A stretch of 64,000 bases of DNA from Xanthoparmelia taractica (Eukaryota > Ascomycota > Lecanoromycetes > Lecanorales > Parmeliaceae), in NCBI GenBank assembly GCA_033085395.1, contig JANQBS010000019.1, positions 230,092 to 294,091 of the forward strand, in the 5' to 3' direction. The notes under the pieces are model-generated. The model had not been told where the DNA came from, ran no database searches, and saw only the letters and a list, made by a program, of their open reading frames with translations. The translations under genes were made by a program, and so were the position numbers. Positions 1 through 10,736 of the stretch are shown piece after piece (position 1 is the first letter of the stretch; every line of letters starts with the position of its first letter).

Positions 1-18
1 CCAAGTTGGGACCACAGC

Positions 19-1279
19 ATGGCGGATCAAAATGATGTGGATCTGGATTCCATCATCGATAGGCTGCTCGAAGTAAGAGGTAGTCGACCCGGGAAGCAGG
101 TCCAGCTCCTTGAAGCAGAAATCCGTCACCTTTGCCAGAAAGCCCGCGAGATATTCATCTCGCAGCCGATACTGTTGGAACTGGAAGCTCCGATTAAGGT
201 ATGTCTACCTCTTCAACATTGCGGCTTACAAAAGTCTATTTTAGCGTTCGAGCCCAACACTGACACGTTGCTTTTCTTGTCGCAGATTTGTGGTGATATT
301 CATGGCCAGTATTACGACCTTCTCCGCCTCTTTGAATACGGAGGATTCCCACCCGAAGCAAATTACCTTTTCCTTGGGGACTACGTCGACCGAGGCAAGC
401 AATCCCTTGAAACCATTTGCTTGCTTCTCGCCTACAAGATCAAGTATCCAGAGAATTTCTTCATCCTGCGTGGGAACCACGAGTGCGCATCAATCAACCG
501 CATATACGGATTCTACGATGAATGCAAGAGGAGGTACAACATCAAGCTGTGGAAGACTTTCACCGACTGCTTCAACTGCTTGCCGATTGCAGCAATCATC
601 GACGAAAAAATTTTCACAATGCATGGGGGCCTAAGCCCTGATCTGAATTCCATGGAACAGATCCGTCGTGTAATGCGACCTACAGATGTAAGTAGTGGTT
701 TAGTTTCCTCAAGAGACTACGATGCTCAAAGAGCCCGGGCTTTGCCTGTATGGTTACCCGCTAACTGGCGTAGATACCAGACTGCGGTCTGTTGTGCGAT
801 CTGCTTTGGTCAGATCCTGACAAAGATATCACTGGGTGGAGTGAAAATGATCGTGGTGTCTCATTCACTTTCGGTCCTGATGTCGTTTCTCGTTTTCTAC
901 AGAAGCATGATATGGACCTTATCTGCCGCGCGCATCAAGTTGTTGAGGATGGTTACGAATTCTTCTCGAAACGGCAATTGGTCACACTATTCAGTGCGCC
1001 GAATTACTGTGGAGAATTTGACAATGCAGGCGCTATGATGAGTGTGGACGAGAGTTTGTTGTGTTCGTTCCAGGTAAGCCAATCTGCCTAATGTGCTTGC
1101 TAAGTACGGGTTCACTACGTCATCCACAGTTGGCTGCCATGAATTGAAGAAAAGTGAGAACTAATGTTTTGTTCTATTTGCAGATCTTAAAGCCAGCGGA
1201 GAAGAAACAAAAGTACGTCTACGGTGGCATGAGCACTGGCCGGCCTGTAACTCCTCCAAGGAAGCAAAAGAAGAAGTAA
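19..1279 (+). CDS. GLC7: Ser/Thr protein phosphatase PP1 catalytic subunit
   Basis: Catalytic subunit of type-1 phosphatase, which dephosphorylates Ser/Thr with a two-metal centre and gains specificity from regulatory partners (mitosis, glycogen, septation). Four exons: 19-198, 286-687, 774-1073, 1184-1279, coding 325 aa, the usual PP1 length. All metallophosphatase signatures are present: GDIHGQ (D64, H66), GDYVDRG (D92), GNHE, and the C-terminal [11 protein letters not shown] segment. Numbering matches animal PP1 exactly. The intron 2 acceptor is the TAG at 771-773, which restores the conserved RPTDIPDCG. The tail is basic (PPRKQKKK). The ATG at 19 gives the complete family N-terminus. Called from sequence similarity alone, but the family is nearly invariant, so this is very secure. 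A. nidulans calls this gene bimG. Confidence 0.97.
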
Positions 1280-2067
1280 TGTACCAACACAAGCTCTCCG
1301 TGTGCAGCAGGTTCGGGCGAAGATAGATCCCATTCACCATTTACGCTACCACCACGATCGATATCACGAAGCGCTAGCCATACACCTGCATAACTTCAGC
1401 GATCGATATTGCTACCCTCTTCTCGTCGCTCTGATGCCTCACCTTCCTCCTTCTCCGCAACCACCCTACGGTCGGCGACGATGGCGGTGGATTACAGGTC
1501 AAGGGCATGGGGGTATGGGCTATCTCTACGTCGATGTTTTGCTATGCTAGGATTATGGTGAAACATGGTGGACATGGTGGACGCTGTCAGCGATTTCAAT
1601 ATGTTCAGTGAGTTTTTGTCGCTTGACGGCAGATCCAAAGAAAGTTCTTATGCTCGATCACATGCTCATTAGATGTGTGCGTTTTCGTGGCACTCAACTT
1701 CTGTCTCGCCCGTTACTTCCTTTAATCACGTGTTTCCCTTATTTTCAGTTTGCGGCAATCATCCTGCCCGTCACCTTTAGCAAATCCTCTCCCCAGACTC
1801 CCCCAGACTCACGCAATGCACAGAAGTCATTCATGCGCTGCTGATCATCTTTGGCTACAGTGAAATAAGGGTGGTCTAAAGGTAGTGGCATTTAGTAGGC
1901 TTTTTATCTATCGTCATTACATTAAGCAAGAGGGCCGCCGGACTCTAGAAGGTGTTTTAGAGCTGTAACACAATATGCGATCTTAGGATGCAATCGAGTT
2001 GTTAGGAGAAGAGCACTAGGTACCTAGGTACCACTGTACGTGCACGCGTGGATTAAGATAGGGCTTA
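1280..2067. other. Intergenic, PP1 3' flank
   Basis: No coding region is supported here; short open frames at 1302-1550 and 1608-1844 lack family resemblance and probably lie in the PP1 3' UTR. A 14-bp perfect palindrome of GGTACC units lies at 2019-2032, just before the MITE. Confidence 0.5.
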
Positions 2068-2376
2068 CTCGTATTCCCTGGGATATGCAACTCCCTGGGA
2101 TATGCAACATTAGGGCTAGGGCTCGGATATATTTCTAACCCTGATAGTAAAGTTAGGGCTAGGGTTGTTATCATCATAACTTCAATATCGTATTAAACTC
2201 GATATATCTTAGTATAATATAATTTTATTTTTATTAATAATAAGTATAGAGTATATAGAAATCTAGAATATTAATTAGAATGTTCTATATAGATGGATAT
2301 ACCAAGATAAATTGAAAAAGCGTTGAAATTCTAATCTAGCCCTAGCCCTAATGTTGCATATCCCAGGGAATACGAG
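2068..2376. mobile_element. MITE with TA target-site duplication, family A
   Basis: A 309-bp non-coding AT-rich element bounded by inverted repeats. The first 24 bases (beginning CTCGTATTCCCTGGG) recur as an exact reverse complement at the right end, and both ends are flanked by TA (2066-2067 and 2377-2378). A 17-base unit is tandemly duplicated in the left arm (2075-2091 and 2092-2108); after it the inverted match resumes for about 15 more bases of ATTAGGGCTAGGGCT type. There is no ORF. TA duplication and terminal inverted repeats are typical of MITEs mobilised by Tc1/mariner-type transposases. The element ends 60 bp before the dUTPase start codon, so it lies in that gene's promoter or 5' UTR. 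Confidence 0.8.
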
Positions 2377-2436
2377 TAGGGCCAGTCAGCTATAGTGAAC
2401 GCGTGAGCGCGTCTCCATCTTTTTCTCACACGCACA

Positions 2437-3068
2437 ATGCCTACACCTCCGATACCAGTGCATGAGCCCCCATCTTTACCAACTTCCCCGTTGCCTAAAC
2501 GTTCCAAAACAGACATGTCTTCGTCGATTCAAAAAGCGCCGGCCAACAATGCTGCCCCACCACCACCACCACCACCTCTCTCGACGTCTCCTCCACTGCT
2601 GGTGAAGAAGCTGTCAGCACATGCCAAAACTCCCACGAGAGGAAGTGCTTTCGCCGCCGGTTACGACATATACAGTGCCAAAGAGTGTGTGATTCCGAAG
2701 AGGGGCAAAGGATTGGTCGATACGGACATCAGCATTGCCGTTGGCGAAGGGTGCTGTAAGTTGCCCACCACCAATTAAGATGGGATGTGCACTCGCTGAC
2801 AATGAGCACGGCAGACGGCAGAATAGCACCGCGCTCGGGCTTGGCAGTCAAGCATTTTATAGATACAGGAGCGGGTGTCATTGATTCGGATTACAGAGGG
2901 CAGGTCAAAGTGCTTCTGTTCAACCATTCCGAGGTAGATTTTGAGATTAAGGAAGGAGATCGGGTAGCCCAGCTCGTAATTGAGCGAATCTACACGCCTG
3001 CGATTCTTGTTGTAGAAGAGCTGGAGGAGAGTATCAGGGGTGCGGGAGGGTTTGGCAGTACTGGGTAG
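2437..3068 (+). CDS. DUT1: dUTP pyrophosphatase (dUTPase)
   Basis: Hydrolyses dUTP to dUMP and PPi, keeping uracil out of DNA and supplying dUMP for dTTP synthesis. Two exons, 2437-2755 and 2815-3068, separated by a 59-nt intron with a GCTGAC branch site; 190 aa. All five motifs of the trimeric dUTPase family are present in order: AGYDIYSA (about residue 74), APRSGLA (111-117), [11 protein letters not shown] with the catalytic Asp130, [12 protein letters not shown], and the C-terminal P-loop-like [10 protein letters not shown] (181-190). The first 55 residues are a proline-rich, low-complexity extension that is often variable in fungi. The gene ends 46 bp from the stop of the convergent pyridoxal kinase gene. 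Confidence 0.96.
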
Positions 3069-3114
3069 GAATGATGACCCTTTCGTCGGAATCCGTCGAT
3101 CCCCATATCTTCTC

Positions 3115-4604
3115 TTACACAGCACTATTTTCTTGCTCTAATTTCAGACCCGCCAGGTGTTGTAAGCCGAGGCCTTCCCTTCCTCTAGCACCTGCTTCCT
3201 CCGTTGTCTGACCACTTTTGCCCTCGGAATCCTCGTCTTCAGCTAGAGCTTTTGCTCTCCAGTCTATACGCGGCGATCTCAAGTCTTCCAAACATCTCAC
3301 TACTCTCACCTCAGCTGCCTTTGTACGCCGTAAAACCAACCTCTTTTCGCTATCCTTTTCCTTTTCCATAACATCTAGCGGTCCACCCATTCCTTCCAAT
3401 TCTTGGTCCCTGGCCTCCTTTGTCTTCATTAAAATAGCATGCATACTCCCTATGACTTTCTCCGCTGCTTTTGCCAGCGGTAGATCTGTGGCTTTAACGT
3501 TATTTGCTGGAACCCAGCTTTTGGTGCCGCTCAAATTAGCTTCAGTTACAGCTTCACGAAGCCGAACTACAGTCAGCGCAGCGAACATGTCACCTGTCCC
3601 ACTAAAGAAGCAGGCTATAGCCGGCACATCAATTTTGAAGATACGAGGAGAAAAGTCGGCTCGGGCGGTAGAGCCGATGACAGACATTGTTGATGCTGAA
3701 TCTGAGAGTCGGACGGAAGTGATGATTACGTGCGGAATGCGGTGAGTCTTGTGGAGTTTTGTAAGAGCGTCTTGGAGGCTGGATAGGGATGTGATTTTGA
3801 TCTCGGAGAGGAGCCTATTGGATTATGATTTAGATCTGAATTTGCGCTGTCCGTTGGAGGATGCCTTACTCTGCTTCAAATTGGTTAGGCAGGATCAGGT
3901 CGGCGTCCCGCAGCAGATTTCTGTACGCGGGTACAACGTCCTCACTAACGTAAAGCCGTCCTTGGTCGCCCATGACAGGATCGAGTACTGCCAACTTTGA
4001 GTGAGCTGGATCTATGGTTTTTAGAGAGCTTCAATACCCCAGAAAATAGTCCCCGCCTTTGTTGACCGTCGAAGCTTCAGATCCCTGGCGATGGCGCCAA
4101 TAGCTTCTACGGCTTCCGCGCTGGGGGCATAGCCTGTAAGCATGACATCGAACTCGGTGAGGTAACTTTGTTTGAGTCCAGCATAAAGTTGGGATATTTC
4201 TTCTGCAGATGTCTTGGTGCCTTTGAACTGCTTGTAACCGGTGTGATTGCCTGAAGCGTATTTAGTAACAGCGAAAGAGCAGATTGGAGCCCCATTGAGG
4301 GAGGGGTTTCGAAGGTCAATTGCTTGGGTCCGCCTACTGAACTGCACGGTATTGAGGGCAGCGACGTCGCAACCCATAGCCTGCATGACGAATGCAGCCA
4401 TCTTGTTGCCGACATACCTGTATCCTGTCAGGCTTGCCTTTGGGGTAGCAAGGTGACTGATGGTGCAATTAGGGGCTTACCCATAGACAACCTTGATAAG
4501 ATGTGTCAGCCATATGCACCGCTGGCATGATTGTGCAGTGGCGTCCCTACATGACTGGCAATAGCCAATACCCGCGTTTCTGGTACTACAGGCTCTAAAG
4601 ACAT
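3115..4604 (-). CDS. BUD16: Pyridoxal/pyridoxine kinase
   Basis: Ribokinase-fold kinase that phosphorylates pyridoxal, pyridoxine or pyridoxamine in vitamin B6 salvage. Six exons, read on the minus strand: 4551-4604, 4481-4491, 4338-4417, 4250-4038, 3987-3870, 3814-3115; 391 aa with a continuous frame. Diagnostic segments are VQFSNHTGY (substrate side), a FDVMLTGY region, [23 protein letters not shown], and the anion-hole motif GTGD with catalytic Asp234. Exon 2 is a micro-exon of 11 nt (VVYG) needed to restore the N-terminal ASHVVYGYVGNK motif. The C-terminal third carries a charged insert between GTGD and a conserved [10 protein letters not shown] segment. The start ATG at 4604 fits the family N-terminus. 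Confidence 0.93.
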
Positions 4605-5015
4605 GGTGGAAGAAGAGGAGAGGGAAGTAAGAGCAAGGGAAGAAGCAAAGACGAGTCTGGAGTAAAAGTAGAAAGCGGGACTATTTCGATCGCTTATCGA
4701 TAAAGTACTAGAATAATGTCGGTTCTTATCATATCATATCATAATCCGTACCTACATCTACCTGCTCCTCGTCTGTAACCGCGGCATGGTACTTCAGTAG
4801 TGGGACTTTTGCGGTTCTTTCATTGCTTTGTATCTACATCAACGTAGCTTCATCGTTCATACAAGTTGTCTTCCGGCCAATTATATTCGGGGGTATCAAT
4901 CGTTCCAACTGTCGCTCCTGCCAATGCAATCATATTTATCGAATCAGCCATAGTGAGCAAAGCGGAAAGCACCCGCCATTCTTGCGAGAGGGAATCAAGT
5001 ACCACACTCGTGTTT
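4605..5015. other. Intergenic between pyridoxal kinase and vezatin-like genes
   Basis: About 410 bp; promoter of the minus-strand kinase gene and 3' flank of the next gene. There is a short ATCAT/ATATC run near 4725-4745. No gene or RNA is recognised. Confidence 0.5.
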
Positions 5016-7088
5016 TCATATGATACCTAGTCGTCCTGTCGTGCGTCCCCTTGGGCGTAGCTTGATGACGGTCTCCAGCTCTTTGAGCATATGCGTATTG
5101 GCATTTGCCTTCTCTTTCACAATCGTCTGCCTCACGAGTTCCTCCTTCGTTTTGGCAATCCTTTGTTCTCTCGTCAAAGTACTCCTGGATCTTGGTAAAG
5201 CAACCGCCTCGAAGAGCTCTTCACTCGAGCTACTCGTCAGTGTGCTGGACCGTGACCGAGGAGGCTTTGAGAACCCGTTGAGGGCCTGTAGAGCATCATT
5301 GGGGCTTCCTCCGACAGCCGTGGTCCCGGAAAGGCTGATCGCAGGGGAGGCTGGAAGTACATTGCTGGTGGATGATAAGGATCTCTTATGTTCCTTTTTC
5401 TCGAGATTCGTGGCTAAAGCCGTTCTTCCCTCGCCCCATTCCTGCATTAGATCTTTCAGATCAGCACCAATCGAGTCATAATGCGCCAGCAGATTTGCGC
5501 TGGATTTTGGGAGTTCGTCCGAACGCTCCAGAGCTTTGTCAGACTCGTCTCGGATTAGCCGAATCTTCGCCTGGAGGCCACGGATACCCTGAGACAGGTT
5601 GCCTAATTGTCGCATTTGGCTTCGCATGCGTTCACCACCGGGAGTCAACGGTACCTTCGGAGTAGGCGGCGTGGAGAAGTCTAACGAGTGCCTGGTCAAT
5701 GTTTGGCATCACCGAACAGAATTGTTTTGGCTTACCTTCCTCTTCTCCCATCACCTCATCGATATTTGATATCATATGAACGGTGAGTGAAGTAAAACTG
5801 CACATCATCTCCACTGCGACTGACCACCTCCGAAAGTCCGACTTGCTACCGTCGGCGTCCAGAGCTAAAAGAGTACATAGCACGAGCTTCCTTAGAATAT
5901 GAAGCTTTTGCAAGCCAACCTTGAGATCATGGAGAGTGTCTGCGTCTGCAATTTCGGCTGGTTCTACATTCGCAACTAGCTCTGCACCCTCCAAATCCAT
6001 CCGGCTGATCTCGTAAATGTCGTAATACTTTTCCAAGTCGAGTGCAGCGGCAAATGGCTTTAGAGTCCGGTACAGACGGTAATAAGGAGAGAACATCGAG
6101 ATTAGAGTTCTGTGTATAGTTCGCCGCAAGCGTGCGCATCGCTTAATTTGGCTCTTTTCTTCGATACGAGAGATAGGAGGTAGTGGATTACTTCTATATC
6201 GATATCATTAGCCGTTGTTCAATAGGAGGTCCCATTAACGCACATATTGTAACCGCGAGATACCAGCTCTACTTCTTGTATGAGAGTGATCCCTGCAAAA
6301 GCTGCCGCGTCAAAATCTTGTGCATTAGTTGTCAGGGAAGAGGCGCTCTCAATAGCTTGGACACGCAAGTAATGCAGCCATTGTCGTCGAAAGTAATAGT
6401 ACAAAGTCGAAGCGATAGCGAACATAGCTGACACAAACAGGCATATATGTGACGGGTCGTATGGTACAGTGGCTTTACTCTGTAACCAACGTACGGACCA
6501 TGCAAAAGCGAAGGCGGTTGCGCCGGTTAGTGAAAGACCTAATCTACTGGGTACAAAATTTTGATCTTGTCTCCAATGCGGCGAACCGTCTCCAGTGGGG
6601 GGTGGGAATGTTTGACGTCTGTACGTCTTGGGATTTGAGTGTTCATTGAGCAGCTGAGATGCGACTATGATGTATCGGAATTGTTCAAGGAAGAGTGCAT
6701 TCTCGGTCCAACCAAGCCGGCTGTGAACGGCAGCCTATATGCAGATACTGTAAGCGCAAGAATCGGTCTGATGATGGGTCCTCTGTGTCTTACCGAGCAG
6801 GTGTTGTGGAAGCGGGCTACAGCGCCCTTCGTTAGAGGAGTCTCCAGAGTGAGTATGTGTGAGGGTCTCTTCCGCAACTTTTGATGCCGGTTTGGCAGAC
6901 CCTGTGGGGCATAGGATGCTGCCTCCGCTTGTGGTGTTGGTTCGTTGGTTGTTTTTGCTGAAACCCATTCTTGGTTGCACTGGCCTTCGCCTTGATCAAT
7001 GTTAGCTACCAGGCGCCATAGACATTTAGAGTGACATACCCTCAAGGTAGTGTGCAGTGGGTGAATCTTCAGAGATGACGGATTCCAT
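5016..7088 (-). CDS. Vezatin-like protein with myosin-binding domain
   Basis: Fungal member of the vezatin/Inp2-type myosin-binding family, membrane proteins thought to link organelles such as peroxisomes to myosin. Five exons: 7088-7040, 6990-6794, 6734-6244, 6193-5736, 5680-5016; 619 aa, every junction in phase. The N-terminus begins MESVISEDSPTAHYLEG. Two hydrophobic segments, about residues 147-167 and 179-196, form a hairpin before the conserved RRQWLHYLRVQAIES stretch and the segment ending ELVSRGYN. The C-terminal half is helical and charged, with Ser-rich linkers and a predicted coiled coil near the end. Family assignment comes from recalled resemblance to fungal proteins annotated with the vezatin myosin-binding domain; the peroxisomal role is inference. 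Confidence 0.82.
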
Positions 7089-7816
7089 GGTTGGCGCAGG
7101 CATTCACAGAAACCAGCATGCTTCACGTTGCGCGCGGCGCCTGCACTTTGAACAGCGGCATGCTGCGACGAGAGGATCCTTAGCGTTTCAAATGCGACTC
7201 TGCGAACCAGCAACGTCTGCAGTTGACAATGAAAGGTATATTCATAAGGTGGTTTCGAGGAGAAAGAGGAACAATAGGACGACTTAATTTGATGCAAAAC
7301 TGAGAAATTTGTTCGACGCGTCTCAGCTTCTAGTACGGAGTACCTCAAGGTCGGTCGGACACTACCGTACCTAGGCGCCCCTCGCTAGCCCGATGTACTC
7401 TACGCCGTTTGGATGTCATGGTACTGGCAGTGGAGCAAATGGGTGGCATAGCCTGCGGACACTCTTGAGATGGCTCGTAGAAGCATAGCAAAGTGCTTGT
7501 GTTCCTTTTCCCAAGCGCAATGTGGGCATCTTGGACTTGGCTGTACACTACCCTCGTACCTTGGATCACAGATATCTAATGCTTACTAGGTACCTTAGGT
7601 AACGTAAAGTAAATTACAGAGAATCAGGTAGCGATGATCTCCGACAGTCCCCTCTTAGGTGAGAGTACCTTAAGGGTAGTACTTGGTAGGTATTTTAGCG
7701 ATTAAATCCCCGACATTCCGATACCGACTTCAACCTCGGCCTTCCTATGGGCTATCCGCCTTCAAGTGTTTGAGGGGAGACCACGAGATGTTTTCATCAA
7801 CCATATACACAACAGC
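7089..7816. other. Divergent intergenic region
   Basis: Shared upstream region of the vezatin-like (minus) and APH-like (plus) genes. It holds clusters of GGTACCTTAGGT and GTACCTTAAGG type motifs at 7587-7610 and 7660-7690. Open frames here are shadows or lack support. Confidence 0.5.
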
Positions 7817-9123
7817 ATGGCCGGTATCGTTCGGCAGCCAATAAATGTCGCTTCGCTGTCTACTTACTTGGAGATGAATGTACCTTATATTAAATTGCCC
7901 CTTGACCTTAAGCAGGTACTTTCTCGTCAACTTCCTACAAAGAGAAGCATTGACTAACATATGTCTTAGTTTGGCTTCGGTCAATCAAATCCTACTTATC
8001 AGCTCAGCGCCGCCGACGAAAGGAAATATGTGTTACGAAAGAAGCCACCTGGCAAGCTGCTCTCCAAGACCGCACATCAGGTCGAACGCGAGTACAGCAT
8101 CATCCACGCTTTAGAGAGCACAGATGTACCGGTTCCCAAAGCTTACTGGCTGTGCGAGGACACAGAGGTGATCGGTACTGCTTTCTATGTCATGGAATTT
8201 CTGGATGGACGTATATTCGAGGATGCATCATTTCCAGACGTCAGTCCGGAGGAAAGGAACGGAATGTGAGTCAGTCACACCGTACTCTCTTCTGCCATGC
8301 TCATCGTGTCCAGGTGGCGGGATGCTGTGACGACACTTGCGAAGCTTCACCGTATTTCTCCTTCTTCTGTCGGCCTCCCGAGCTTTGGTAAGCCCTCGGG
8401 CTTCTACAACCGCCAAATCAAGACCCTCAGCACCATCTCTGCGGCACAAGCCCAAGCGGTCGATGTCGAGACCAAAATTCCAGTTGGCAAGACTCCGCAC
8501 TATGAAGACGTAGTGGAATTCCTCCGAGATTCAAAAACCCAGCCGCAAGATCGAGGCTCATTGATCCACGGCGACTACAAGATCGACAACCTTGTCTATC
8601 ACCAGACAGAACCCCGGGTGATAGGCATTCTTGAGTAAGTGACTGCCTCAAGGCTCATGACGCCACCAGTTTCGTGGTAAGGTTGGCTGGGCTTCGATGG
8701 GCTGATCACGCCATTAGCTGGGAAATGTCTACCATTGGCCATCCTTTGTCAGACCTTTCGAACCTTCTCAGCCCGTACAGTTTCGCCAACCATCCTCCTA
8801 ATGATGCGCTCTCTGCCCGCACGAATCCCGCGTTCTGTCCTTCTGCATATACTCCTGGGCTGCCTTCGCGCTCCCAGTGCGTGCGATGGTACACCGAGGT
8901 CGCGGGCTGGGATCCGAGCTCGGAGTTGGACTGGGGAGATGCATTCGCCGCATTCCGCAATAGTGTAATCATGCAAGGTATTGCAGCTAGGTATGCGCAG
9001 CGACAGGCCAGTAGCGAAAAGGCAAAAGAGATTGGAGATTTAATGGGACCATATGGAGACTTTTCATGGGGCCTGATTGAACGATGGAAAGAGAAAGCTG
9101 CCAAGAATATGGCAAAATTGTAG
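7817..9123 (+). CDS. APH-fold phosphotransferase (ACAD10/11 N-domain type)
   Basis: Protein kinase-like phosphotransferase of the aminoglycoside phosphotransferase family, closest in motif pattern to the N-terminal kinase domain of ACAD10/11, which in animals phosphorylates 4-hydroxyacyl-CoA. Exons 7817-7915, 7970-8265, 8314-8634, 8718-9123; 373 aa. Visible motifs: [10 protein letters not shown] (nucleotide loop), YVLRKKPPG with the ATP-binding Lys, the catalytic HGDYKIDN (H217, D219, N224), and the metal-binding DWE (D239) split across the last intron. There is no acyl-CoA dehydrogenase domain, so this is the stand-alone fungal form. Its physiological substrate cannot be read from sequence. 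The start ATG at 7817 matches the typical N-terminus (VRQPIN...). Confidence 0.88.
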
Positions 9124-9773
9124 AAGGAGGTTCGACGCGAGGCTTCAAGCCTATTGCAGTCAACATTGGCGAGCCACAGCTTCCTCGCAGAGTAGCTGCA
9201 TCTGAGCCACTCCTTTCACCACGCTAGATCTGCAGGTGAGAGAGTAAGTGCTAGAGGCTCTTCTAGAAAGCACTGGACGATCTAGAAGTTATATCGCAGA
9301 CCGTAGCAGGCACGCACTTTGAAGGAACCTAGATTATTTGACCCAGTATCGTGGGTTAAGTATCAAAGCGAAATCGTTAACTGTTGGTACGTCCTTTCTC
9401 CGGGCTGGGCGGCTGTCAGTGGTGACTAACGCAGCTCTGACTGTGGATGCTCTACAAATTGCACACCGAAAGGGAGAGTAGCGAGATTCCAAATCGTACT
9501 GAATCGCTCTATCTTTTGTAAGTCTTGACTAATAATGGATGGAAATTCGCCCAGCTTGAATGATGGTAGAAGTAGAAATGTGCGGCACATTGACCGTAAG
9601 CAGGCAAGCTTGAATGCAAGTATGCCACCTTTAAACTTTTCAGCCGCAGGCTACCAGTCAGGTATGGGAAGGTGTAGAGCGGAGGCGTGAGATTTAATCC
9701 TTGAAGCATTAGAAGTACTTCTACTGAATCATACTGAGGGCGAACCAGAGGACGTGGAAGGATGTGGGTGAGA

Positions 9774-9816
9774 AGGGAGAGGAGGGAGGGGGTTGGGGGG
9801 AGGAGGGGGGAAAGGA
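9774..9816 (+). repeat. G-run tract, possible G-quadruplex
   Basis: At least five runs of three to six G separated by one to six bases on the plus strand, fitting the loose G-quadruplex pattern. It lies between two genes, far upstream of the zinc-finger gene. Confidence 0.6.
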
Positions 9817-10089
9817 AGTCTACCTGAGGTACGGACTACGCTTAATTAAATATAAACCCGGGTGGGGTGTGCCCAAACAGGCCCCAGCAATTAAGGCCTA
9901 TCTCTTCGCTCCGAGGGCAATCTTTTGCGAGCTAAGCATCCAGAGGTGGTGCCAAAACATAGAGTAGTATCCCCTTGGACAACAGAGGATTCGTGCCCGT
10001 TGTCAAGTGTCAATCCCAAAAAGCCTGCATGATTTCTTAACACCAATTCCCAAAAACTCATCCATCCTCCTTCCTCAGTCCTCAGGCCG

Positions 10090-10113
10090 CACACACACAC
10101 ACACACTCACACT
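10090..10113. repeat. (CA)n microsatellite
   Basis: Perfect CA/AC dinucleotide run of about 16 bases followed by an imperfect extension, in the probable 5' UTR of the zinc-finger gene. Confidence 0.9.
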
Positions 10114-10736
10114 CCCCTCCCCAAAACAAGTTGCACAGTTCAACAGCAGTGCAGAGTCCACGGCCCACCGTCCGCATTGCATGGCCCCCCATCTGACCTA
10201 TGCCGTAAAACTCGGGGTTTTAGTGTGAGCCGTCAGCATTCCTCTTCATGTGCACAGCCCTCTTGTTGCACCATAATCACTACTTGCGACCGTTACGGCC
10301 GGCCCCCGGTCTGGCATTCTCCCCTTCCAAGTTCCCTCTATGTTCTAAAATCTCTACCCTTTCCACCTGTTTTTCGCCTTCGTCTCGCCGGGAAAGGAAG
10401 AGGAAAAGAATAGCCTTCTCAGCCCCAGAGGCTCTCCGTCTTAGTGTCCATTTTACCGGTCAATCCCGTCCGTCTACAACCTCAAAGTACGTCTTCCAAG
10501 ACTCCTTTGTCTTTCTTCTCAATGTAAACAAATCCTCTGTAACCTGCTGAAGAACAAAAAAGCTCTCCCTTCGGGGATCTTGGTCACTGCCGGTCAGATG
10601 CCATCTGTTGTGGAATAAGATTAGTATCTAACGACAATGCATCCAGGCTACCTTGCCTGCTTAGTGGTTTACGCACTGTACAGCCTGTCCCATGGCAGTC
10701 TTCAATAAGCAGGCTTGTCCCCATCGTCTACTCTAG

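Larger units (their letters stand above)
9124..10736. other. Long intergenic / probable 5' UTR of the zinc-finger gene
   Basis: 1.6 kb without a supported gene. It contains a G-run tract at 9774-9816 and a (CA)n microsatellite at 10090-10113. A pyrimidine-rich stretch from about 10250 to 10550 and a GTACGT donor-like site near 10489 suggest a 5' UTR with a possible leader intron for the downstream gene. Open frames at 10177-10550 resemble no known protein. Confidence 0.4.

Noticed and set aside
1302..1844. Short open frames after the PP1 gene
   Set aside because: No homology, poor start contexts, located in the expected 3' UTR.
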